Source: Alphaproteobacteria bacterium (GTDB lineage Bacteria > Pseudomonadota > Alphaproteobacteria > Micavibrionales > CSBR16-224). Taken from it: 9,324 nucleotides of DNA. A model generated the notes under the pieces. The model saw only the letters and a list, made by a program, of their open reading frames with translations, was not told the DNA's origin and ran no database searches. The stretch covers positions 1 to 9,324 of the forward strand of contig SKHU01000075.1 of assembly GCA_007116755.1 (NCBI GenBank), read 5' to 3'. Each line of letters opens with the position of its first letter. Position 1 is the first letter of the stretch. The position numbers and the translations under genes are program-made. Positions 1 through 5,929 of the stretch are shown here, in pieces.

Positions 1-1178
1 ATAAAGGCCTTGTCGGCGTCTTCGTCGATGACAGCAAAATTTCCGAGATCACGCAGGAAACCAGCTCGCTGACCTATCGCGGCTATGCTGTGCAGGATCT
101 GGCGGAAAACTGTAATTTCGAGGAAGTGGCCTATCTTTTGTGGCACGGCGAGCTACCCGATCAAAAACAGCTGGATGCCTTTGTTAGGCAAGAGCGCAGC
201 CTGCGCAAGCTTGACGATGATCTGGTCGATGTCCTGAAAAAAATGCGCAAGGACGCGCATCCGATGGATGTGCTGCGTACGGCGATCAGCTATATCGGCG
301 CAAATGATCCCGACTGGGCGGATGAAACGCCGGAAGGCGAGCTTAAAAAATCCGTCAGCCTGCTGGCGAAAATGCCGACGATTATTGCCGCACATGCGCG
401 GATTAGCGAGGGGAAAGACCCGATTGCGCCGCGTGATGATCTCTCATATTCCGAAAATTTCCTGAATATGCGTTTTGGACAAGTGCCCGAGCCTGAGGTT
501 GCGCGCGCCTTTGATGTGACGATGATGCTTTATGCCGAGCACAGTTTCAACGTCTCCACCTTTACGGCGCGGACGATCACCTCCTCTTTGTCGGATATTT
601 ACTCGGCGGTTACAGGCGCGGTCGGGTCGCTGAAAGGCCGTCTGCACGGCGGCGCGAACGAGGCCGTGATGACGATGCTGGAGGAAATCGGCACGCCGGA
701 AAAAGCCGAAACATGGCTGGATGATGCGCTCAAAAACAAAAAGGTCGTGATGGGCTTCGGCCATGCCGTTTATAAAAACGGCGACAGCCGCGTACCGACG
801 CTGAAAAAGCATTTCAACGCCGTTGCCAAAATCAAGGGCGGCGAGAAACTCGTGAAAATGGCGGAAATTCTGGAGGCGAAAATGCTGAAAGACAAAAATA
901 TCCGCCCCAATGTCGATTATCCGATCGGCCCGCTTTATCACATGATGGGCTTCAAAAAAGAAGAGTTTACGCCGATGTTTGCGATGGCGCGGATCGTCGG
1001 CTGGACATCGCATGTGATGGAACAGCGCGCAACCAACAAGCTGATTCGCCCGCTTTGCACCTATGGCGGCCCCGCCGAGCGCAAAGTGCCGCCGATGGCG
1101 CAGCGCGGCGATAAAACGGCGGTGCAAAGAACCGCTCCGGCCGTACAGAAGCAGCACGGCCGCCGCCCGAAAAACTGA
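1..1178 (+). CDS. Citrate synthase / 2-methylcitrate synthase family enzyme (5' end outside window)
   Basis: This enzyme condenses acetyl-CoA (or propionyl-CoA) with oxaloacetate to give citrate (or 2-methylcitrate) in the cytoplasm. The frame is open from base 3, giving 391 visible residues; only a short N-terminus should be missing. The start KGLVGVFVDDSKISEIT and LTYRGYAVQDLAE resemble the short citrate synthase/methylcitrate synthase group (PrpC, actinobacterial type). The catalytic triad is present: His in RLHGGANEA (codon 645-647), His in GFGHAVYKNGDSR (762-764) and Asp in NVDYPIG (915-917). The family normally ends near GGPAERKVPPMAQR. Here a basic tail of about 23 residues follows, ending QKQHGRRPKN. 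Family membership is certain. Citrate versus methylcitrate preference cannot be read from sequence; the neighbouring mdh and the absence of visible prpB/prpD favour a TCA role. Confidence 0.93.
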   Translation, partial: KGLVGVFVDDSKISEITQETSSLTYRGYAVQDLAENCNFEEVAYLLWHGELPDQKQLDAFVRQERSLRKLDDDLVDVLKKMRKDAHPMDVLRTAISYIGANDPDWADETPEGELKKSVSLLAKMPTIIAAHARISEGKDPIAPRDDLSYSENFLNMRFGQVPEPEVARAFDVTMMLYAEHSFNVSTFTARTITSSLSDIYSAVTGAVGSLKGRLHGGANEAVMTMLEEIGTPEKAETWLDDALKNKKVVMGFGHAVYKNGDSRVPTLKKHFNAVAKIKGGEKLVKMAEILEAKMLKDKNIRPNVDYPIGPLYHMMGFKKEEFTPMFAMARIVGWTSHVMEQRATNKLIRPLCTYGGPAERKVPPMAQRGDKTAVQRTAPAVQKQHGRRPKN

Positions 1179-1184
1179 TTTAAA

Positions 1185-1267
1185 CGTCATTCTTCCCCCG
1201 GCGTCCAGGCCGGGGGAAGAATCTCTGACCCGTTTCTAAAAGATTCTTCACTTCGTTCAGAATGACG
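1185..1267. repeat. Interspersed palindromic repeat element between the citrate synthase and mdh genes
   Basis: The 83-base element is bounded by 9-bp perfect inverted repeats, CGTCATTCT at 1185-1193 and AGAATGACG at 1259-1267. It holds a 14-bp perfect hairpin (1189-1202 with 1209-1222). A second possible pairing, GAAGAATCT at 1216-1224 with AGATTCTTC at 1241-1249, competes with the right arm of that hairpin. The right part reads AGATTCTTCACTTCGTTCAG; on the minus strand it translates as HSERSEESF, a peptide often seen in spurious ORFs from such repeats in many bacterial genomes. It is therefore probably one copy of a dispersed repeat family. No second copy is in this window, and the family name is unknown to me. 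It is too short to encode its own transposase. Confidence 0.8.
1189..1222. other. Strong RNA hairpin inside the repeat (14-bp stem, 6-nt loop)
   Basis: ATTCTTCCCCCGGC at 1189-1202 pairs without mismatch with GCCGGGGGAAGAAT at 1209-1222 around the loop GTCCAG. It begins 11 bases after the citrate synthase stop. In a citrate synthase-mdh transcript it would form a very stable 3' structure that could protect the upstream mRNA or reduce read-through. No T-run follows it on either strand, so it is not a canonical intrinsic terminator. Any regulatory role is inference. Confidence 0.7.
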
Positions 1268-1291
1268 CATTGTAAAATGAAACCCGTTTTC

Positions 1292-1298
1292 AAGGAGA
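1292..1298 (+). promoter_or_regulatory. Ribosome binding site of mdh
   Basis: AAGGAGA sits 5 bases before the ATG at 1304 and is the best Shine-Dalgarno match in the window. It decides the start against the upstream ATG at 1262. Confidence 0.85.
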
Positions 1299-1303
1299 CG
1301 CAT

Positions 1304-2311
1304 ATGGCACATAAAAAAATCGCACGTCGTAAAATCGCGCTGGTCGGCGCAGGGCAGATCGGCGGCACGCTGGCAATGCTGGCGGGGATGAAAGAGCTGG
1401 GCGATGTCGTGATGGTTGATGTCAATGCCGACGGCGCAAAGGGCAAGGCGCTGGATATCGCGCAATCGGGCGCGGTGGAAAAATTCAACGCCCGCGCTTT
1501 CGGCGGCGGCGATTTCAAGGATATCAAAGGTGCGGATGTCGTGATTGTCACGGCAGGTATTCCGCGCAAACCGGGGATGAGCCGCGATGATCTGATCGAT
1601 ATCAACAAGGGCATCATTGAAAATGTCGGCAAAAAAATCAAACAGCACGCGCCCGACGCGTTCGTGATCGTTATCACCAATCCGCTGGATGTGATGGTTG
1701 ATGTGATGCAGAAATCCTCCGGCCTGCCGCATGAAAAAGTCGTCGGCATGGCGGGTGTTCTGGATTCGGCGCGGTTTGCACATTTCCTGTCCGAGGAAAT
1801 GGATGTTTCCGTTGAAGATATCAACACTTTTGTTCTTGGCGGGCACGGCGATACGATGGTGCCGCTGACGCGCTATTCCACCGTGGCGGGTATTCCGCTG
1901 ACCGATCTGGTCGATATGGGCTGGATGAAGCAGGACAAGCTGGATGACATCGTGCAGCGCACCCGTGACGGCGGCGCAGAAATTGTCGGGTTGCTGAAAA
2001 ACGGTTCGGCCTATTATGCGCCCGCCTCGGCGGCAATTGAAATGGCGGAAAGCTATCTGAAGGATAAAAAGCGCATCCTGCCCTGTGCTGCGCATCTGAA
2101 AGGCGAATACGGCGTGAATGATATGTATATCGGCGTTCCCGCCGTGATTGGCGCGGGCGGTGTTGAAAAAATCGTCGAGGTCAAGCTGACGGCGGAGGAG
2201 AAAAAAGCCTTCGACAAATCTGTCGCGGCCGTCAAATCCTTGCTGGATGCGGCAAAACCTGCGTCCCTGAACGGCAAACAACAGCACGGCAAATCCGGCC
2301 CGCGCCGCTAG
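1304..2311 (+). CDS. mdh: Malate dehydrogenase (NAD-dependent, LDH-like type)
   Basis: MDH oxidises L-malate to oxaloacetate with NAD+ in the TCA cycle, and the oxaloacetate feeds citrate synthase next door. The ATG at 1304 is chosen because AAGGAGA (1292-1298) lies 5 bases upstream; an earlier in-frame ATG at 1262 falls inside the palindromic repeat and has no such site. The product is 335 aa. Visible features are the Rossmann loop GAGQIG (15-20), Asp39 for NAD ribose, the substrate loop GIPRKPGMSR (85-94) with Arg88 (Gln in lactate dehydrogenases) and Arg94, ITNPLDV (124-130), LDSAR with Arg157, and catalytic His181 in GGHGD. Two features are odd. The N-terminus is slightly long and basic (MAHKKIARRK), and a C-terminal extension of about 13 residues (NGKQQHGKSGPRR) lies beyond the usual family end. 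It may be co-transcribed with the citrate synthase gene, although a repeat separates them. Confidence 0.96.
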   Translation: MAHKKIARRKIALVGAGQIGGTLAMLAGMKELGDVVMVDVNADGAKGKALDIAQSGAVEKFNARAFGGGDFKDIKGADVVIVTAGIPRKPGMSRDDLIDINKGIIENVGKKIKQHAPDAFVIVITNPLDVMVDVMQKSSGLPHEKVVGMAGVLDSARFAHFLSEEMDVSVEDINTFVLGGHGDTMVPLTRYSTVAGIPLTDLVDMGWMKQDKLDDIVQRTRDGGAEIVGLLKNGSAYYAPASAAIEMAESYLKDKKRILPCAAHLKGEYGVNDMYIGVPAVIGAGGVEKIVEVKLTAEEKKAFDKSVAAVKSLLDAAKPASLNGKQQHGKSGPRR

Positions 2312-2350
2312 AAAATATTCTGGCGGCACGGCGGCATATCGGCCATAATA

Positions 2351-3448
2351 ATGCGAAAAAAAACGCAAACGGGGGGAGCCGTGCCGCAGCGCGTAACCAA
2401 GCAGGAATTTCAGCGGCAGATTCAAGCCGCCGAACACGATCTGGATATTTTCCGCAAAGAAAAACACCGTGAATTTATAAAACGGCAGATTGTCTCCGTT
2501 CTTATCCTGACGGGGGGCGTTTTGTGGTTGCTGTTTGATCCGGACATCGACACGCGCGAGCCTTTTGTTTTGCCGGTCGCGATTGCGCTATGTTTCGGGT
2601 TTCTGGCCTGGTGGACGGGTCTGTCGAAAAAAGAATACAGGCAGGAAATTAAACGCAAAATCTACAGCCATGCCATTGCAAGCACCGGCCTGTTCTATGA
2701 TATTGACGGCATGATACCGGTTGTGCGGTTGCGGCCGATGGAGATGCTGCCGATGCATAACGAATATGCCGCGCAGGATTATTTCCGCGGCAAAAACGGC
2801 GATGCAGATTTTGAATTTTGTGAAGCGCATTTTCTCTATCGCCATATAACACAGTTTTACGGGCTGCTTTTGATGCTGGAACTGCCGGAGGCACGGTTTT
2901 CCGGTCATACGGTCATCCGCAGCCGTCCGCCGCGCATGGACGGTATCAGGCAAAAAATTCGCGGTATGTTCGGTTTCCCTGTCAAGGGGATGCCGCACAA
3001 GGTACGGAAAAAGAACATGAAACCCCACCCGATCGGCGATCCCGCCCTTGCCCGTGAATTCATTGCCTTTACCGATAACGCAAAAGAGGCGGAGGAAATT
3101 TTAAACACGCAAATTCCGGAATATTTATCCGGCCGGCTGAAAAGCCTCTATCGCAGCGGCGAGATTGCCATTGTGTTTTACGGCACAAGCATATTGATCA
3201 TGTCGTCTTTGGAGCGTCCGATTTTTGAGCCCGGGGAGGATGCCGCGACTCCGGCTGCGGAATTTGGAAATATCAAATCCGTTCTGCGCGCGGTTATAGA
3301 GTTTCTGCCGCAGATTCTCTCGCACAGGATTTTCCGCAGCCGCGTATCTGTGCAGCGCTATCTGGATGTGTTCTACAAGGATATTGACGACGTTATCAAA
3401 ACGATCGACACAGTGCTCCTGCACCTGCCGCGCAAGACGCAGAAATAA
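2351..3448 (+). CDS. DUF3137-like membrane protein of unknown function
   Basis: The product is 365 aa if it starts at 2351. A basic, probably alpha-helical N-terminus (about 1-45) precedes two hydrophobic segments (about 46-62 and 72-90) that should anchor it in the inner membrane. A mainly cytoplasmic remainder follows. The middle (about 112-295) matches my memory of DUF3137 proteins: a GLFYDID/YFRGKNGDADFEFCEAHF part, then FYGLLLMLELPEARFSGHTVIRS, then PALAREFIAFTDNAKEAEEIL and a strand ending SSLERPIFEPG. The C-terminal 60 residues are probably helical. The function of the family is not known to me. The start is uncertain: ATG 2351 has no clear ribosome site, while an in-frame GTG at 2381 follows GGGGGGAG at only 2 bases. 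The 39-base gap after mdh suggests shared transcription. Assignment rests on remembered motifs, not a search. Confidence 0.75.
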   Translation: MRKKTQTGGAVPQRVTKQEFQRQIQAAEHDLDIFRKEKHREFIKRQIVSVLILTGGVLWLLFDPDIDTREPFVLPVAIALCFGFLAWWTGLSKKEYRQEIKRKIYSHAIASTGLFYDIDGMIPVVRLRPMEMLPMHNEYAAQDYFRGKNGDADFEFCEAHFLYRHITQFYGLLLMLELPEARFSGHTVIRSRPPRMDGIRQKIRGMFGFPVKGMPHKVRKKNMKPHPIGDPALAREFIAFTDNAKEAEEILNTQIPEYLSGRLKSLYRSGEIAIVFYGTSILIMSSLERPIFEPGEDAATPAAEFGNIKSVLRAVIEFLPQILSHRIFRSRVSVQRYLDVFYKDIDDVIKTIDTVLLHLPRKTQK

Positions 3449-3479
3449 ATACACAACATCAAGAGGGCGTGAAAAGCCG

Positions 3480-3518
3480 ATGATTTGCACAAGACAATAT
3501 TGTTTTCAAAAGCTATAA
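3480..3518 (+). CDS. Possible 12-codon leader ORF upstream of mgtE
   Basis: ATG at 3480 opens a frame encoding MICTRQYCFQKL and ends at TAA 3516-3518. AGAGGG at 3462-3467 lies 12 bases upstream, rather far for a ribosome site. Its stop overlaps the start of a second short frame (TAATG, 3516-3520). It could only be translated from a transcript starting upstream, for instance read-through from the preceding gene, because it overlaps the predicted mgtE promoter. Such frames also arise by chance. Confidence 0.15.
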   Translation: MICTRQYCFQKL

Positions 3519-3519
3519 T
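3491..3519 (+). promoter_or_regulatory. Candidate sigma-70 promoter of mgtE
   Basis: A perfect -10 hexamer TATAAT (3514-3519) is preceded at 17 bases by AAGACA (3491-3496), which matches 4 of 6 positions of TTGACA. Transcription would start near 3526, giving a leader of about 57 bases. That is too short for a full M-box-type Mg2+ riboswitch. Confidence 0.55.
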
Positions 3520-3574
3520 GACCGCAAGGGCGGCGTTCGTCGCATCACATACGCAGTTTTCTTATAAGTTATAA
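3518..3574 (+). CDS. Possible 18-codon leader ORF immediately upstream of mgtE
   Basis: ATG at 3518 opens a frame encoding MTARAAFVASHTQFSYKL and ends at TAA 3572-3574, nine bases before the mgtE start and overlapping its ribosome site. The start codon overlaps the predicted -10 box, so it would not be made from that promoter, and no ribosome site is evident. It is recorded because it chains by a TAATG overlap to another short frame upstream. Confidence that it is translated is low. Confidence 0.12.
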   Translation: MTARAAFVASHTQFSYKL

Positions 3575-3575
3575 G
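3561..3575. promoter_or_regulatory. 15-bp palindrome overlapping the mgtE ribosome site
   Basis: CTTATAAGTTATAAG has perfect 7-bp arms around one central base. Its right end overlaps the AAGGG (3573-3577) that should serve as the mgtE Shine-Dalgarno, 5 bases before the ATG. It could be an operator for a repressor or a small RNA hairpin hiding the ribosome site. No regulator is identified, and the arms are AT-rich. Confidence 0.35.
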
Positions 3576-3582
3576 GGTTATC

Positions 3583-4944
3583 ATGCTTCTTCTTCCCGAG
3601 CGTCTGAAAGAGTATTCGGACGATCTTGCCGCGCATCTGGCCGAAGGCCGCTTTAAAGAGGCAAAAGAGGTGCTGCCGCATCTGTCGCATACGCGGCTGG
3701 CTGCGGTTTTGACCAATGCGCCGAAAATCGTTGTGCTGCCGTTTCTGGAATATGTCGGGGGAAGCCATGCGGCGCTGACAATCGCCGAATTCCCCGAAGA
3801 ATTCGCCGCGCATCTTCTGGAGGACACACAGTCGAAAACCGCGCTGGAATGGTTGGCGCATATTCCGCCGGAAAAATCCGTTGATATTCTCTCGCATATG
3901 ACGCAGGAGAAAAGGGAGTCGCTGGTTTCGGCGCTGCCGAAACAGGCGGCGGAGAATATTCTGGCGCTGTCGATTTATGAAGAAAACACCGTCGGCGCGG
4001 AGATGAGTCTGGATTACATTGCCGTTTCCGAAGACCAGAGCGTTTCGGAAGTTATGGAGGCTGTGAAGTCTCTGCCGTCGCCGCTGACGCGGACGGGGTA
4101 TCTTTATGTGGTGGACGACAAAAAGCGGCTGCGCGGCGTTCTGTCGCTGCGCGAATTGCTGGCGGGGAAATCGAAACAGAAAGTTTCCGCCATTATGAAC
4201 GAGGATATATTCGCCGCGCGGGTTTTCGACAATCCCGTCGAAATTGCCGAGCGCATCCGCTCGCGCCATTTGAAAATGATGCCGGTCGTCACCAAAACCA
4301 ATGTGCTGGTCGGGGTGATGACGGCGGAAGCGGCGCTGGAACTTTTGTCTTATGAATTGGCGGAGGACCTTGCGGGAATCGGTGCGGGCGTGAGTGACGA
4401 AAGCTTTTTTACACCGGCGCGAAAATCCGTACGTATGCGCCTGCCGTGGATGGTCATCAATGTGTTTTTGTGTCTGGCCGCCGTGTCGATTATCGCCAGA
4501 TTTGAAGATACGATTGCGCAGGCGGCGATTCTGGCGGCATTTTTGCCGCTGATTACAGGGATGGGCGGCAATGTCGGTATTCAGGCGCTGTCCGTGTCGA
4601 TCCGCAGTATCGCGCTGGGTGAGGCGCGTATGCACGATTACTGGCGCGCCTTGCGCAAGGAATTCGCTGTCGGCCTTGCTCAGGGTGTTGCGCTGGGCTA
4701 TCTGTTCGGTATCATCGCCTATATGATGGAAGGCAATATTATTCTGGGGCTGGTTGCGGGGACGGCGCTGGGCATCAATGTTCTTGTCGCCGGCGTTTTC
4801 GGCGGTACGCTGCCCTTCCTGATCAAGCGTTTCGGAAAAGATCCGGCACTGCTGACCGGGCCGATCCTGATGACGATCACGGATATTACCGGCGTGTCGA
4901 TCTATCTGGGGCTTTGCACGATCTTTCTGTTCGGTATAGTATAA
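3583..4944 (+). CDS. mgtE: MgtE-family magnesium transporter
   Basis: MgtE is a homodimeric inner-membrane Mg2+ channel gated by cytoplasmic Mg2+. The 453-aa product has the standard layout. A helical N domain (about 1-130) comes first, with repeats such as LEWLAHIPPEKSVDILSHM. Two CBS modules follow (about 137-195 and 200-258), then a linking helix and a membrane part of about five helices (285-453). Key signatures are LPLITGMGGNVGIQ (321-334), the pore-lining motif of the family, and TITDITG (431-437), whose Asp434 corresponds to the conserved pore Asp of helix 5. Length is normal. ATG 3583 is supported by AAGGG five bases upstream. It appears to have its own promoter. The product ends abruptly after helix 5, as is usual for the family. 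SLC41-like or Co2+-transporting variants are possible, but Mg2+ is the default. Confidence 0.95.
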   Translation: MLLLPERLKEYSDDLAAHLAEGRFKEAKEVLPHLSHTRLAAVLTNAPKIVVLPFLEYVGGSHAALTIAEFPEEFAAHLLEDTQSKTALEWLAHIPPEKSVDILSHMTQEKRESLVSALPKQAAENILALSIYEENTVGAEMSLDYIAVSEDQSVSEVMEAVKSLPSPLTRTGYLYVVDDKKRLRGVLSLRELLAGKSKQKVSAIMNEDIFAARVFDNPVEIAERIRSRHLKMMPVVTKTNVLVGVMTAEAALELLSYELAEDLAGIGAGVSDESFFTPARKSVRMRLPWMVINVFLCLAAVSIIARFEDTIAQAAILAAFLPLITGMGGNVGIQALSVSIRSIALGEARMHDYWRALRKEFAVGLAQGVALGYLFGIIAYMMEGNIILGLVAGTALGINVLVAGVFGGTLPFLIKRFGKDPALLTGPILMTITDITGVSIYLGLCTIFLFGIV

Positions 4945-4975
4945 AAAGAGGAAAGACAGCGAAACGAGTTATTTC

Positions 4976-5004
4976 TATACGTTTTTACTGTCATCGTTTA
5001 TAAT
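4976..5004 (+). promoter_or_regulatory. Candidate promoter for the chaperone-permease gene unit
   Basis: A perfect TATAAT lies at 4999-5004. The hexamer 17 bases upstream, TATACG (4976-4981), is a weak -35. An overlapping alternative is TTTACT (4984-4989) with 17 bases to TATTAA (5007-5012), each 4 of 6 to consensus. The 106-base gap after mgtE and its AT-richness make a promoter here plausible, but which pair is used cannot be decided. Confidence 0.4.
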
Positions 5005-5050
5005 CGTATTAAGGAAACGACGCTTCTTCCAAAAGGGTAAACAGGTTGTA

Positions 5051-5905
5051 ATGAATATAAACAGGATATTTTCGGCGCTGGTACTGGCTGCGGGGCTGAT
5101 TTTCGTCGCCGCCGCAGGTGCAGATGAGGCGCGCGCGCAAAGCGAAGGCAGCATCCTTTTCGTTTCGCCGCACCGTGTTGATTTCGGCCCTGATGCGCGT
5201 GTGGAAACGCTGAATGTCGCCAATAAATCGGAGGTGACGCGCCGTTACGATTTGCAGATTATCGATCAGGTGATGCAGGAAGACGGCACAACGGCGCGTC
5301 TGGATGATTTCCCTTATTCGGCAAAAGATATGCTGCGTTTCGTTCCCAAGCGTTTTACGCTGGAACCCGGCGAGCGCCAGACCGTACGCGTGATGGTGCG
5401 CCGTCCGGCAGGTCTGCCCGACGGGGATTATCACAGCCATTTGCTGTTCCGTGAAGTGCCGTTGCGTGCGCAGGAACGTCCTGCTGTTGCCACAGGAACG
5501 CAGCGCGGCGCGGTGTTCGAGATCAAGGCGCTCTACGGCGTGGCCGTGCCGATCGTTGTACAGAACGGCCGGGTGCAGTCGGAAATGTCGATTGCCTCTG
5601 CCGCGCGCGGCAAGGATGAAAACGGGCGCGATGTGCTGACGGTGCGGTTTAACCGCAGCGGCAATGCCGAAGCGTCGGCGCTGCTGTCGGGCGTTCACCG
5701 TAAAGGCGACGGGGCGGACGTGCCCGTGATTACCGAACAATGGGTGCGCATTTACCGCGAAGTTGACCGCATTACCCGCAATATCGTGCTGCGCCCGCCG
5801 GAAGGACACCGCCTGTCCGGCGGTTCCATCGTGCTGACACTGGTCAAAGACCCGCGCACGCCTCAGGCGGAAATTATCGGCACACACGAAATTCCCCTTC
5901 CTTAA
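5051..5905 (+). CDS. Periplasmic PapD/FimC-like pilus-type chaperone
   Basis: The 284-aa product carries a Sec signal peptide: MNINR, a hydrophobic stretch (about 6-22) and a likely cut after ADEARA (about 29/30). It should therefore act in the periplasm. Residues 31-170 look like the first immunoglobulin-like domain of PapD-type chaperones. ILFVSPHRVDF carries the Arg (42) matching the invariant subunit-anchoring Arg. LEPGERQTVRVMVRRP and GDYHSHLLFREVP follow, and Lys159 in EIKALYGVAVPI is a candidate for the second anchoring residue. Residues 171-284 would form the second domain. Classical members hold pilin subunits for an outer-membrane usher. No usher or pilin gene is in the window, so its client is unknown. 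AACAGG (5040-5045) lies 5 bases before the ATG. It heads a close three-gene unit. Confidence 0.8.
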   Translation: MNINRIFSALVLAAGLIFVAAAGADEARAQSEGSILFVSPHRVDFGPDARVETLNVANKSEVTRRYDLQIIDQVMQEDGTTARLDDFPYSAKDMLRFVPKRFTLEPGERQTVRVMVRRPAGLPDGDYHSHLLFREVPLRAQERPAVATGTQRGAVFEIKALYGVAVPIVVQNGRVQSEMSIASAARGKDENGRDVLTVRFNRSGNAEASALLSGVHRKGDGADVPVITEQWVRIYREVDRITRNIVLRPPEGHRLSGGSIVLTLVKDPRTPQAEIIGTHEIPLP

Positions 5906-5929
5906 GATTGAACAAGCAGGCAGCCCGTC

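Noticed and set aside
1262..1303. In-frame upstream extension of mdh from ATG 1262
   Set aside because: It would begin inside the repeat, has no ribosome site, and adds residues with no counterpart in the family, while ATG 1304 has AAGGAGA at ideal distance.
1187..2467. 426-codon open frame on the minus strand opposite mdh, ending in HSERSEESF-type sequence
   Set aside because: It is antisense to a certain mdh gene, is rich in His/Arg/Gln as expected of a shadow frame in GC-rich DNA, and its C-terminus is only the translated palindromic repeat.
3522..3533. Short hairpin CCGC-aagg-GCGG near the mgtE transcript start
   Set aside because: It has a 4-bp stem only, and the predicted transcript start falls in its loop, so the RNA would not contain both arms.
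3783..3808. Inverted pair of GAATTC-containing arms in mgtE
   Set aside because: It falls within coding sequence for repeated Glu-Phe codons (AEFPEEFAA) and is explained by the protein.
3562..4635. 357-codon minus-strand frame opposite mgtE
   Set aside because: It is shadow coding with the same His/Arg/Gln bias. The plus-strand MgtE domains are unmistakable.
4963..4986. AAACG/CGTTT stem followed by T residues after mgtE as a terminator
   Set aside because: The stem has five weak base pairs with a loop of more than 10 bases, and it overlaps promoter-like sequence; chance is more likely.
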